From Nonomuraea sp. PA05 (GTDB lineage Bacteria; Actinomycetota; Actinomycetes; Streptosporangiales; Streptosporangiaceae), in NCBI RefSeq assembly GCF_008086045.1, contig NZ_VSEY01000032.1, positions 62,001 through 126,000 on the forward strand: a stretch of 64,000 nt of DNA, in the 5' to 3' direction. Every line of letters starts with the position of its first letter. Position 1 is the first letter of the stretch. This document shows positions 17,830 through 26,409 of the stretch, piece after piece. The position numbers and the translations under genes are program-made. The notes below the pieces were generated by a model. It saw only the letters and a list, made by a program, of their open reading frames with translations, ran no database searches and was not told the DNA's origin.

Positions 17830-17872
17830 TTGCCAGCCTCAGGCGTATCACCATAGTTTACGCATATACGTC
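17830..17872 (+). promoter_or_regulatory. Promoter and 29-bp TetR-type operator
   Basis: A -35 box TTGCCA (17830-17835), an 18-base spacer and a -10 box TAGTTT (17854-17859) form a good promoter, with transcription expected to begin near 17866 and the first gene at 17900. The 29-bp element 17844-17872 covers the -10. It matches the element at 24150-24178 (read on the minus strand) at 24 of 29 positions. On the opposite strand TAAACT and TATGGT could serve as -10 boxes for the divergent proline-racemase gene. Confidence 0.7.
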
Positions 17873-17899
17873 ATCGCCTGACTGGGAACGGAGTCGCAC

Positions 17900-19252
17900 G
17901 TGACGGAACTGCAGGAGCTCGTCCAGGACCTGGTGGCGCGGCACGGAATTCCGGGCGCCGTGGTCGGGGTGGTCGAGGACGGCCGGGTCGAGACCGCAGC
18001 CGCCGGCATCGCGAATCTCAACAGCGGGGTCGAGATGACGCCCGACACGCTGTTCCTGACCGGCTCGATCACCAAGGTGTGGACCACGACGCTGCTCATG
18101 TCCCTGGTCGAGCAGGGGCTCGTCGACCTCGACGCGCCGGTCAAGCGCTACCTGCCGGACTTCGCGCTCGCGGAGCCCGGCGTGGCGGACGCGCTGCTCG
18201 TGCGCCACCTCGTCACGCACTCCAACGGCATCGACGCGGCGATCCTGATCGCGGACGTCGGCGAGAGCGACGAGGCGATCGCGAACTTCGTCGAGCTGCT
18301 GCGCGACAAGGGCCAGCTGTTCGAGCCGGGCGAGTACTTCTCCTACAACAACGCCGGCTTCGTGCTCGCCGGCCGGATCATCGAGGTCGTCACCGGCGAG
18401 GGCTACTCCGCCGCGATGCGGCAGCGGCTGTTCGCGCCGCTCGGCCTGGAGCGCAGCATGTTCACGGCCAAGGAGGCGATCCTCCACCGCATGGCGATCG
18501 GGCACTATCCCGGCGCGGCCGGATACGTCCCCACGAAGCGTTTCCTGCTGCCCGAGTGCCTCGGCCCGGCGGGCACGACGTTCATCACCTCGGTGCGGGA
18601 CACGCTGGCGTTCGTGCGGACCCACCTGCCCGGCGGCCCGCACTTCCTCGGCTCCGGCGCGGTCGAGCAGATGGCCGCCCACCACCTCGACTTCCCGGTG
18701 CCGGGAACGGGCTCCGTCGGGCTGAGCTGGCTGCGCAAACAGCACGGCGATCGCGTCGTCCTGACGCACGGCGGCGGCTCCTACGGCGGGGTGGCCATGA
18801 TCGCGGCCGTGCCGGACCTGGGCGCCGCCTACATCGCCTTCGCCAACGGCGGACCGGGTTCGATGCCGTTCCACCAGGAACTCGCGGAGGCGATCGTGCA
18901 GAAGCGGTTCGGCCTGCCGCCGCAGGACGAGCCCGACCTGTCGGGCCCGCCCGCCGACGCGTCCCGCTACCACGGCGTCTACGGGAGCTGGGGCGTCGAG
19001 ATCCCGATCACCGGCGACGGTGACGCGCTGGCCTGCGCGCCGAGGTGGACCGAAGACGTTCTCACGCGGGACCGGCCCGGGCCCGCCGCCGTCCGCGTCC
19101 GGCCCGCCGGCGCGCACGGCCTGGTCCTGGCGGACCACCCGGACCAGCCGCCCTTCGCGTACGGCGTCGGCGACGACGGCGCGGGGCATCCGAAGTTCCT
19201 GTTCATGATGGACCAGCTCGTCCGCCGCATCGGCGACCACGGGAGGATTTGA
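17900..19252 (+). CDS. Serine hydrolase, beta-lactamase class C / D-aminopeptidase type
   Basis: A 450-residue penicillin-binding-protein-like hydrolase without a signal peptide, so probably cytoplasmic. The catalytic SxxK is SITK (56-59), the tyrosine is in SYNNAGF, and the third motif is HGGG near residue 292. A C-terminal beta domain of about 110 residues follows. Relatives include esterases, D-amino-acid peptidases and amidases. In this island, cleavage of an amide, ester or D-peptide bond in the imported compound is plausible. The GTG start has GGAG 8-10 bases upstream. Its stop TGA overlaps the ATG of the dipeptidase gene. Confidence 0.88.
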   Translation: MTELQELVQDLVARHGIPGAVVGVVEDGRVETAAAGIANLNSGVEMTPDTLFLTGSITKVWTTTLLMSLVEQGLVDLDAPVKRYLPDFALAEPGVADALLVRHLVTHSNGIDAAILIADVGESDEAIANFVELLRDKGQLFEPGEYFSYNNAGFVLAGRIIEVVTGEGYSAAMRQRLFAPLGLERSMFTAKEAILHRMAIGHYPGAAGYVPTKRFLLPECLGPAGTTFITSVRDTLAFVRTHLPGGPHFLGSGAVEQMAAHHLDFPVPGTGSVGLSWLRKQHGDRVVLTHGGGSYGGVAMIAAVPDLGAAYIAFANGGPGSMPFHQELAEAIVQKRFGLPPQDEPDLSGPPADASRYHGVYGSWGVEIPITGDGDALACAPRWTEDVLTRDRPGPAAVRVRPAGAHGLVLADHPDQPPFAYGVGDDGAGHPKFLFMMDQLVRRIGDHGRI

Positions 19253-20412
19253 TGGCAGAACAGTTCGGCACCTTCGACTTCGGGCTCGACGAGGCGCAGG
19301 AGGAGCGTGCCGCGCGGCTGCATCGCGAATGCGTCATCGTCGACGCCCTGTTCCAGGGGCCGGTCGGCTACCGGGTGTTCGACGAGGAGATGAACAAGGA
19401 GCTGCGGGCCCGCTTCGAGAAGACCCACGACATGCTGGGGACCTTCGCCGACGGGCTGGAGGCGCCGATCCGCCGGGCGATCGCGGGGCGGATGGACGAG
19501 GTGCGGCAGTGCTGGGACGACAGCGGCATCACCTGCGGCAACCGGCAGGTGGAGCTGTCGGAGGACCAGCACGTGCGCGAGCGCACGTTCTCGTTCGTGC
19601 AGAAGCAGTTCGACTCCTTCCCCTGGCTGACCAAGGCGCTGAAGGCCGCCGACATCCGCGCCGCGCACGAGTCCGGCACCCACGCCGGGCTGGTGAGCTC
19701 GCAGGTGATGCTGGGGCCGTGGCGCGATCTCGACGTGCTCGCCTGGGCGCATGACGCCGGGCTGCGGATGACGCAGCTCACCTACAACACGATGACCTCG
19801 GTCGGCGTGGGCTGCACCGAGCGCACGGACGCCGGGCTGTCCAGGTTCGGCGTGGACAGCGTCAAGGCGATGAACGAGCTCGGCATCATCGTCGACACCG
19901 GCCATGTCGGGCGGCAGACGACGCTGGACGCGTGCGAGGTCTCCGAGAAGCCGGTCGTGGCCTCCCACACGGCGGCGCGCGGCGTGTTCCCGCACGCGCG
20001 CGGCAAGACCGACGAGGAACTGCGCGCTCTCGCCGGGACCGGCGGCGTGATCGGCATCGTCACGGTCCCGTTCTTCCTGGCCGAAGGGCCTACCGTGACG
20101 ATCGACGCGATGCTCGACCATGTCGAGTACGTCGCGGAGGTGGCCGGCGTCGACCACGTCGCCATCGGCACCGACTGGCCGCTGCAACTGCCCGGGTGGA
20201 TGCTCGAGGGCCTGGTGCAGCCGCTGTTCGCCGACACCGGGTTCCGGCCGGAGGACGGTCTCGTCGCCACCCAGCAGATGGTCGGGTTCGACGACTACCG
20301 CGACTTCCCCAACATCACCCGCGGCCTGGTCGGGCGCGGCTGGTCGGACGAGGACATCGCCAAGGTGCTCGGCGAGAACTTCGTCCGCGTGATGGAAGCG
20401 GTCTGCGGCTGA
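19252..20412 (+). CDS. M19 (renal dipeptidase-like) protein lacking part of the metal site
   Basis: A 386-residue TIM-barrel protein of peptidase family M19. The family's C-terminal half is clear: VDTGHVGRQTTLD, VVASHTAARGVFPHARGKTDEEL, GGVIGIVTVPFF and VAGVDHVAIGTDW, with both late histidine ligands kept. The N-terminal DxHxD metal motif reads DALFQ (31-35), so His is Leu and the second Asp is Gln. The bridging Glu of the usual EGG segment is also not seen (VSSQV). Either it belongs to a divergent subfamily with one metal and another reaction, or it is inactive. The second M19 protein at 28506 has the full motif. Confidence 0.83.
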   Translation: MAEQFGTFDFGLDEAQEERAARLHRECVIVDALFQGPVGYRVFDEEMNKELRARFEKTHDMLGTFADGLEAPIRRAIAGRMDEVRQCWDDSGITCGNRQVELSEDQHVRERTFSFVQKQFDSFPWLTKALKAADIRAAHESGTHAGLVSSQVMLGPWRDLDVLAWAHDAGLRMTQLTYNTMTSVGVGCTERTDAGLSRFGVDSVKAMNELGIIVDTGHVGRQTTLDACEVSEKPVVASHTAARGVFPHARGKTDEELRALAGTGGVIGIVTVPFFLAEGPTVTIDAMLDHVEYVAEVAGVDHVAIGTDWPLQLPGWMLEGLVQPLFADTGFRPEDGLVATQQMVGFDDYRDFPNITRGLVGRGWSDEDIAKVLGENFVRVMEAVCG

Positions 20413-20416
20413 GCCG

Positions 20417-21754
20417 ATGACAGCGAAGCTGCTCGCCTACGCGACGTACCTGCCCCGCTACCGGCTCGCCCGCGCCGCCATCGGCGCCGCGCTCACCGGC
20501 GCCCCGCGCGGCTCCGGGGCGCGGACCGTGGCGGGGCACGACGAGGACGCGGTCTCCATGGCGGTGGCGGCCACCCGCGCGCTCGGCGCGGGGATCGGTG
20601 ACGCGGACAACCTGTACTTCGCCACGACCAGTCCGCCGCTGCTCGACAAGTCCTGCTCGTTGATCGTGCACGCCGCCACCGGGATGCACGGCCGGGTCTT
20701 CGCGCTGGACCTGACCGGGCTGCGGTCGGGCTTCGGCGCGCTCAGCGTGGCCGCCGGGACGGGTGGCGTGGCCGTACTGGCCGACCTCCGGACGGGGCGG
20801 CCTGGGTCGGCGGAGGAGTCCGACGGCGGTGACGGCGCTGCCGCGTTCCTGTTCGGTTCCGGAGATGCCGTCGCGGAGGTGATCGGGTCGGTGTCGGTGC
20901 CGCTGGAGGTCATGGACGCCTGGCGGGCTCCCGGCACCGGCTACGCGCTGCTCGGCGAGGACCGCCTCGTCCACCATGTGCTCGCACGTGCCGTGCGGGA
21001 GATCGTGGCAGAGGCGGGGACACCGGTCACAGCCCTGGTCTCCACGCTGAACCGGCGCCTGGCGAGCTCCCTGAGAGCCTCGATCGGCGCGGCGGGCGGC
21101 GCGGACGTGCAGGATGCGCACCGCGAGAACACCGGCTACTGCGGCGCGGCGGACCTCGGCCTGCTCCTGGCCGGCGCCCTCGACACGGCAAAGGCCGGCG
21201 ACACGATCCTCGTCGTCTCCGCGGGTGGCGGGGCCGACGCCCTGCTCCTGCGGGTGCTGAAAGACGGCCGCCGGAGCCCGGACAGGGTGGGGCAGGAGAT
21301 CGGCTACCACCAGTACCTCACCTGGCGCGGCGCGCTCGGCCGCGAACCCGCCCGCAGGCCGGCACGTCCCGCCGTCGCTCCGGCCCCGGCCTTGCGCAAC
21401 AGCGCGTGGAAGTACGGGCTGGCGGGCTCGCAGTGCTCGGCGTGCGCCAAGGTCTACCTGCCGCCCGCGCGGGTGTGCGCGTGCGGAGCCGTCGACCAGG
21501 CCAGGCCGTTCAGCGTCGCCGGCCTCACCGGGACCGTCGTGACGCAGGCCGCCGACGGCGTGTCCGACAGCCCGGCGCCCCCGGCGACGGCGGCACTGGT
21601 CGACTTCGGCACGACGGGGCGGCTCCTGCTGGAGCTCACCGACGTCCCGCCGGCCGGCATCGCCGACGGCGCCGAGGTCGAGATGACGTTCCGGCGCACG
21701 TACGTCCTCGACGGCGTCCCCAACTACTTCTGGAAGGCCAGGCCCAAGCGGTGA
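20417..21754 (+). CDS. HMG-CoA-synthase-like protein fused to a DUF35 OB-fold domain
   Basis: A 445-residue fusion. Residues 1 to about 310 follow archaeal-type HMG-CoA synthase: YATYLPRYRLAR, HDEDAVSMAVAATRAL, a late NTGYCGAADLGLLLAGALD and ILVVSAGGGADALLLRV. The active-site cysteine of that family sits in a DLEFACxAG-type segment; here it reads DLTGLRSGFGAL (98-109), so no nucleophile is present. Residues about 330-445 are a DUF35 domain with a zinc ribbon (CSAC ... CACG) and an OB fold. In archaea separate thiolase, DUF35 and HMGCS proteins form one complex; here two are fused and a thiolase gene follows directly. A scaffold or acyl-transfer role is likely. Confidence 0.8.
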   Translation: MTAKLLAYATYLPRYRLARAAIGAALTGAPRGSGARTVAGHDEDAVSMAVAATRALGAGIGDADNLYFATTSPPLLDKSCSLIVHAATGMHGRVFALDLTGLRSGFGALSVAAGTGGVAVLADLRTGRPGSAEESDGGDGAAAFLFGSGDAVAEVIGSVSVPLEVMDAWRAPGTGYALLGEDRLVHHVLARAVREIVAEAGTPVTALVSTLNRRLASSLRASIGAAGGADVQDAHRENTGYCGAADLGLLLAGALDTAKAGDTILVVSAGGGADALLLRVLKDGRRSPDRVGQEIGYHQYLTWRGALGREPARRPARPAVAPAPALRNSAWKYGLAGSQCSACAKVYLPPARVCACGAVDQARPFSVAGLTGTVVTQAADGVSDSPAPPATAALVDFGTTGRLLLELTDVPPAGIADGAEVEMTFRRTYVLDGVPNYFWKARPKR

Positions 21755-21762
21755 CTGGAAGC

Positions 21763-22932
21763 ATGCGCGACCGCGTCGCCATCGTCGGGATGGGGTGCAC
21801 CCGATTCGGCGAGCTGTGGGACCAATCCGCCGACGATCTGCTCATCGAGGCTGCCCTGGACGCCATCGCGTCCGTCCCCGGCCTGCGCAAGGACGACGTC
21901 GAGGCCTACTGGTACGCCACCGTGGCCTCGGGACACGCCGGGCTCCCCCTGGCCAGGGCGCTCAAGGTCGAGCGCCCCGTGACGCGGGTGGAGAACTTCT
22001 GCGCGAGCGGCTCCGACGCCTTCCGCAACGCCGCCTTCGCCGTGGCGGCGGGGATCTACGACGTGGCCATGGCGGTCGGCGTGGAGAAGGTCAAGGACAG
22101 CGGCTACTCGGGGCTGACGCTGAACGCGCTGCCCGGCGACAACACCGCCGCCGAGATCAGCAACCCGGCCGCCTACGCGATGCTGCCCGCGGCCTACAGC
22201 CGGGCGTACGGCGTGGACCCGGGCGACATCCGCAGGGCGCTGACCCACATCGCCTGGCGCAACCACGCCAACGGCGCCAGGAACCCGGCGCGCGCGCAGT
22301 ACACCTCCGAGGTGCCGAAGGAGAAGATCGACAGGGCGCCCAGGATCGCCGGCGACCTCAGCGTGTTCGACTGCTCGGGCGTCTCCGACGGCGCCGCCGC
22401 CGCGATCATCGTCCGCGCCGAGGACGCGCTCGGCTACACCGACAAGCCGATCTACCTCAAGGGCATGTCGCTGCACGCGGGGATGAGCGACGGCGCCGTC
22501 ACCCCGGGCGTCGCGTACGCGTCCTTCCCCGAGGTCGTGCGGTGCGCCGAACTCGCGTACGCGGACGCGGGGATCACGAACCCGCGCGAGCAGCTCTCGA
22601 TGGCGGAGGTGCACGACTGCTTCACGCCGACCGAGCTGATCCTGATGGAGGATCTCGGCTTCTCCCAGCGTGGCCAGGCCTGGCGGGACGTGCTCAACGG
22701 GGACTTCGACCTCGGTGGCACGCTGGCGGTGAACCCGGACGGCGGGCTGAAGTCCTTCGGCCATCCGGTCGGCGCGAGCGGCTTGCGCATGATCTTCGAG
22801 CTGTGGCTGCAGCTCCGCGGCGAGGCCGGCCCGCGCCAGCTGGCTTCGCCGCGGCTCGGCCTCGCGCACAACATGGGCGGGCTGCCCGGCGAGTTCGTCT
22901 CGTTCGTCGCCGTCTTCGGCGGCGAACGCTAG
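21763..22932 (+). CDS. Thiolase, SCPx type
   Basis: A 389-residue thiolase-fold enzyme. The acyl-accepting cysteine is in VENFCASGSDAF, and the catalytic histidine is in SFGHPVGASG. The last motif is HNMGG, the form found in SCPx-type thiolases rather than the CxGGG of classical ones. It should cleave or form the beta-ketoacyl-CoA bond. GTG 21751 overlapping the previous stop is an alternative start; ATG 21763 gives the typical MRDRVAIVGMG opening. Its place next to a DUF35-bearing protein recalls both the archaeal thiolase/DUF35/HMGCS complex and the steroid-side-chain Ltp2/ChsH2 aldolase. Unlike the aldolases it keeps the catalytic Cys. It ends overlapping the convergent amidohydrolase by 4 bases. 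Confidence 0.88.
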   Translation: MRDRVAIVGMGCTRFGELWDQSADDLLIEAALDAIASVPGLRKDDVEAYWYATVASGHAGLPLARALKVERPVTRVENFCASGSDAFRNAAFAVAAGIYDVAMAVGVEKVKDSGYSGLTLNALPGDNTAAEISNPAAYAMLPAAYSRAYGVDPGDIRRALTHIAWRNHANGARNPARAQYTSEVPKEKIDRAPRIAGDLSVFDCSGVSDGAAAAIIVRAEDALGYTDKPIYLKGMSLHAGMSDGAVTPGVAYASFPEVVRCAELAYADAGITNPREQLSMAEVHDCFTPTELILMEDLGFSQRGQAWRDVLNGDFDLGGTLAVNPDGGLKSFGHPVGASGLRMIFELWLQLRGEAGPRQLASPRLGLAHNMGGLPGEFVSFVAVFGGER

Positions 22933-24158
22933 CTCACGATCACCCCGTTCCGCAGCACGACCGCGACGTTCTCCGGATCGGCGAACAGCTTCGGGTCCTC
23001 CAGCGGGTTCGCCGTGAACCCGGCGATGTCCGCCCGCTTTCCCACCTCCAGTGTGCCGATCTCGTTGTCGAGCCCGAGCAGCCGGGCGTTGACGCGGGTG
23101 GCCGCGATCAGCGCCTCCATCGGTGACTCCACCGCGGCCCGCAGCGTGAGTTCCTCGCCCCTGCGGCTCTGGTCGGGGCCGATGACGTCGGAGCCGAGAC
23201 CGATCCTGACCCCCGCGGCCTTGGCCGCGAGCAGCCCGTCGATCATCGCCTGGCGCACCCGCGCCGCGCGCTCGGCGAACTCGCCGGGCAGGCCGAGCCC
23301 GTTCCTGATGACCGCCTCGACCGCGGTCAGCGTCGGCACGAGGGAGACCTGGCGCTCGGCCATGAGCGCGGCGGTTTCCTCGTCGATGCCGGTGCCGTGC
23401 TCGACGCACCGGGCCCCCGCCAGTACGGCGTTGCGGATGCCCGCGACGTTGTGCGCGTGGACGGTGACGTAGGTGCCGCGAGCCGTGGCCTCCGCGACGG
23501 CGGCCGCGATCTCCTCGAAGGTGAACTGGGTGTCGGTGAGCTTGTCATGCTTGGAGATGACACCGCCCGTGACGCAGAGCTTGAGGAAGTCGGCGCCGCG
23601 CCTGAACGACTCGCGTGCGTTCCTGCGCATCTCGTCGGGGCCGTCCGAGAGCATCGCCAGCGTCCGCAGGCCGGGAATCTCCCTGCCGCTCCACAGACCG
23701 GCGGGCTCCCACTCGGAGGCGTAGTGGCCGTGCCCGCCCGTCTGGCAGTGGATCGGGCCGCACTGCACGATCCTGGGGCCGGGGATCTTGCCCGAGGCGA
23801 CGACGCCGACGAGTCCCGCGTCGATGCCGCCGCAGTCCCGCACCGTGGTGAAACCCGTGCGGAGCGTCCGGGCGCAGTTGGCGAACATGTCCGCCGCGAT
23901 CTCCGCTACGGACATGTCGTAACCGACGCTGTCCAGGATCGGGCTGGCCATGCCCAGATGGACATGTGCGTCGATCAGGCCGGGAGTCAGCGTGAGGCCG
24001 GTGCAGTCGACGACTTCGGCCCCGCGCGGCGGGGCTCCGCCGATCCGGCTGATCCGGCCTGCCTCAAGGAGGATCCCGGCCTGTTCCGGGTCGCTTCCGG
24101 TGGCCGTGACGAGGGTGCCTCCATGGAGCCAGAGACTCTTCACTTCACTGTCGTACAT
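22929..24158 (-). CDS. Metal-dependent amidohydrolase (imidazolonepropionase-like)
   Basis: A 409-residue amidohydrolase-superfamily enzyme. It has the N-terminal beta sandwich, HxH metal motif DAHVHLG (His 65 and 67), probable metal-bridging lysine in DFLKLCVTGG, histidines in VTVHAHN and CVEHGTG, and the late aspartate in LGSDVIGPD. Relatives cleave Xaa-Pro or Xaa-Arg dipeptides, carbamates and cyclic amides. ATG 24158 lies inside the TetR-type operator and has no ribosome site; GTG 24143 is a possible later start. A leaderless or very short-leader message is likely. It is divergent from the TetR gene, convergent with the thiolase gene, and should hydrolyse an amide in the island's substrate. 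Confidence 0.87.
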   Translation of the reverse strand: MYDSEVKSLWLHGGTLVTATGSDPEQAGILLEAGRISRIGGAPPRGAEVVDCTGLTLTPGLIDAHVHLGMASPILDSVGYDMSVAEIAADMFANCARTLRTGFTTVRDCGGIDAGLVGVVASGKIPGPRIVQCGPIHCQTGGHGHYASEWEPAGLWSGREIPGLRTLAMLSDGPDEMRRNARESFRRGADFLKLCVTGGVISKHDKLTDTQFTFEEIAAAVAEATARGTYVTVHAHNVAGIRNAVLAGARCVEHGTGIDEETAALMAERQVSLVPTLTAVEAVIRNGLGLPGEFAERAARVRQAMIDGLLAAKAAGVRIGLGSDVIGPDQSRRGEELTLRAAVESPMEALIAATRVNARLLGLDNEIGTLEVGKRADIAGFTANPLEDPKLFADPENVAVVLRNGVIVS

Positions 24159-24178
24159 ACGTACACTATGGTCATACG
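24150..24178. promoter_or_regulatory. Bidirectional promoter with 29-bp TetR-type operator
   Basis: This element lies between the divergent amidohydrolase and TetR genes and matches 17844-17872 (opposite orientation) at 24 of 29 positions. Rightward, TACACT (24162-24167) with TTCACT (24139-24144), spacer 17, could drive tetR. Leftward, TAGTGT (24168-24163) is the -10 equivalent of the box at 17854, with TTGCAC as a weak -35. Overlap of both -10 boxes with the element suggests repression by the TetR protein encoded next door. Confidence 0.68.
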
Positions 24179-24209
24179 CAAACACCGGTGCAAGAGCCGA
24201 GGAGGAAAC

Positions 24210-24884
24210 GTGGCGACTCAGCGCAAGGTGCGTACGTCGGCGCGGTTGCCGCGCGGGGCGCTGGATCGGGAGGCGGTGGTCGCCGCGGCCCTGGAGATCG
24301 CCGACCGCGACGGGCTGGGCGGCGTCACGATGGCTCGCGTCGCCGAGGCGCTCGGCGGCAGCCCGATGTCGCTCTACCGGCACCTGCACGACAAGCAGGA
24401 GCTGCTCGACGCCGTCGCCGATCTCGCGGTGTCCGAGATCCCGGCCATCGTCCAGGACGGGCGGCCCTGGCGGGTGCGGCTGGAGGAGTTCGCGCTCGAG
24501 GTCCGCCGCTGCGCGCTGCGCCACCCGGCGCTGGTCGAGATCGTCCTGGCGACCTACGTACGGGGCCCGGCCGCGGCCTCCGTGGGGCTCGACATGATCT
24601 CCCTGCTGCACGAGGCCGGCTTCGACGAGGACTCCTCGATCCGCGGGTTCATGGCCCTGCGCAACCACATCATCGGCGCCCTGGCCTGGGAGGTCTCGCG
24701 CTTCCGCGGCGGCGGCGGCGAGGAGTTCGCCCGCGAGGTGGCCGACAACTTCGTGCACGCGGACACGCCCGCGGACTCGCCGGTCAGGCGGCTCAGCGAC
24801 GTGGTCTCCGAAGATCTGGAGGGGCAGTACATGTTCGGGATCAGCCATCTGCTCGACGGTTTCGAGGCGGAGGTGCAGCGGTGA
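24210..24884 (+). CDS. TetR family repressor
   Basis: A 224-residue regulator. Its helix-turn-helix (about 18-65) reads AALEIADRDGLGGVTMARVAEALGG, then SPMSLYRHLHDKQELLDAVA. The helical ligand-binding part resembles the tetracycline-repressor C-terminal family. GTG 24210 has a strong GGAGGAA just upstream. Its promoter overlaps the 29-bp element, so it is probably autoregulated. The second copy of the element at 17.85 kb suggests it also controls the serine-hydrolase operon and proline-racemase gene. The natural inducer may be an acyl-CoA or the imported compound. It is coupled to the ligase gene by a GTGA overlap, so regulator and pathway are co-expressed. Confidence 0.9.
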   Translation: MATQRKVRTSARLPRGALDREAVVAAALEIADRDGLGGVTMARVAEALGGSPMSLYRHLHDKQELLDAVADLAVSEIPAIVQDGRPWRVRLEEFALEVRRCALRHPALVEIVLATYVRGPAAASVGLDMISLLHEAGFDEDSSIRGFMALRNHIIGALAWEVSRFRGGGGEEFAREVADNFVHADTPADSPVRRLSDVVSEDLEGQYMFGISHLLDGFEAEVQR

Positions 24885-26401
24885 ACGACCCGCGTCGCAG
24901 GCCGACCATCGTCGACCTGGTCTCGCGCTCACTCCAGCGGCATCCGGGCCGGGTCGCCTTCGCCACCCCGGACGGAGACCTGTCGTACGGCGAGTTACGG
25001 CGGCTGATCGCGCGGATCGCGGCGGCGCTGCGCGGCGGCGGGGTGCGGCCGGGCGACGGCGTCGCACTGATCGCCCCGAACCGGCCCGAGGCGTTCGCCG
25101 CGATGGTGGCGGCGCAGTCCCTCGGCGCGCGCTACACGCCACTGCACGCGATGGGATCGCCGGCCGACCACGCCATCGTGTGCGAGGACGCGGGCATCGC
25201 GGCGCTCATCGCCGACGAACCGCGGTACGCCGAGACTCTCGCGGCTGAGCTGAGAACCCCGCCGCGGGTCTTCGGCCTCGACGCCCTGGCAGCCGCCGAG
25301 CCGGACACGGACGACATCCCCACGGTGGCGCGGGAAAGTGACATCGCCTTCCTCGCCTACACGGGAGGGACCACCGGCCGCCCCAAGGGCGTGATGCTCT
25401 CGCACCGCTCCCTGGTCACGCACGTCCTGCTCTCCGTCGCGCACTGGCAGCTCCCGACCGAGCTGCGCTTCCTCGGCTCGACGCCGCTGACGCACGCGCT
25501 CGCGGGCATGGCGCCGGCGATCTTCCATCAGGCCGGCAGCATCACGCTCACGAAGGGCTTCGACCCCGCCGAGTTCTGCGAGATCGTGCGGACCCAGCGG
25601 ATCACCGCGACCTTTCTCGTCCCGAGCATGATCTACGTCCTGCTCGACCACGTCGCCGCGCACCCGGCGGACCTGTCCAGCCTGCGGACGATCCTGTACG
25701 GCGCGGCCCCGATGTCACCCGACCGCCTCGAACAGGCCCTTGACGTGTTCGGCCCGGTGTTCGTGCAGTTCTACGGCCAGACAGAGGCGCCCAACACCGT
25801 CACCACGCTCTCGAAGCAGGATCACGAGCTGCGCCGGCTCGCCTCCTGCGGCAAGCCGCACCCCGCGCTGGACGTCGCCGTCCTCGACGACCACGACCAG
25901 CCCTGCGCGGTCGGCGAGCTCGGTGAGGTCTGCGTCCGCGGGCCGCTGCTCATGGACGGCTACTGGCGGCAGCCCGAGCTGACCGCGGAGGCGCTGCGCA
26001 ACGGCTGGCTGCACACCGGCGACATCGGCCGCTTCGACGAGGACAACTACCTGTACCTCGCCGATCGCAAGAAGGACATGCTGATCACCGGCGGGTTCAA
26101 CGTCTACCCGCGCGAGGTCGAGGACGCCCTGGCCGCGCACCCGGACGTGGCCGCCGCGGCGGTGATCGGCGTTCCGGACCCGAAGTGGGGCGAGGCGGTG
26201 ACGGCCTTCGTCGTCAGAACCGCGGACGCGACCGCCACGGCCGAGGAGCTCATCGCCCACGTCCGCGAGCTCAAAGGGCCCGTGCACGCGCCGAAACGGC
26301 TCGACTTCGTGGACGGCCTGCCGCTCACCCCGCTGGGCAAGATCGACAAGAAGCGACTGCGGGCACGCTTCTGGGACGCCGCCGACCGGGCCGTCAATTG
26401 A
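24881..26401 (+). CDS. Acyl-CoA synthetase (AMP-forming)
   Basis: A 506-residue ANL-superfamily ligase that activates a carboxylic acid with ATP and CoA. The motifs are all present: P-loop YTGGTTGRPKG, FYGQTEAP, the TGD motif in LHTGDIGRFDE, hinge region DRKKDMLITGG and catalytic lysine in LGKIDKK. The start GTG overlaps the TetR stop and has GGAGG a few bases upstream. The fatty-acid/aryl specificity cannot be read safely. It should supply the acyl-CoA to the dehydrogenase, hydratase and thiolase of the same cluster. Confidence 0.92.
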   Translation: MNDPRRRPTIVDLVSRSLQRHPGRVAFATPDGDLSYGELRRLIARIAAALRGGGVRPGDGVALIAPNRPEAFAAMVAAQSLGARYTPLHAMGSPADHAIVCEDAGIAALIADEPRYAETLAAELRTPPRVFGLDALAAAEPDTDDIPTVARESDIAFLAYTGGTTGRPKGVMLSHRSLVTHVLLSVAHWQLPTELRFLGSTPLTHALAGMAPAIFHQAGSITLTKGFDPAEFCEIVRTQRITATFLVPSMIYVLLDHVAAHPADLSSLRTILYGAAPMSPDRLEQALDVFGPVFVQFYGQTEAPNTVTTLSKQDHELRRLASCGKPHPALDVAVLDDHDQPCAVGELGEVCVRGPLLMDGYWRQPELTAEALRNGWLHTGDIGRFDEDNYLYLADRKKDMLITGGFNVYPREVEDALAAHPDVAAAAVIGVPDPKWGEAVTAFVVRTADATATAEELIAHVRELKGPVHAPKRLDFVDGLPLTPLGKIDKKRLRARFWDAADRAVN

Positions 26402-26409
26402 GGAGACCG

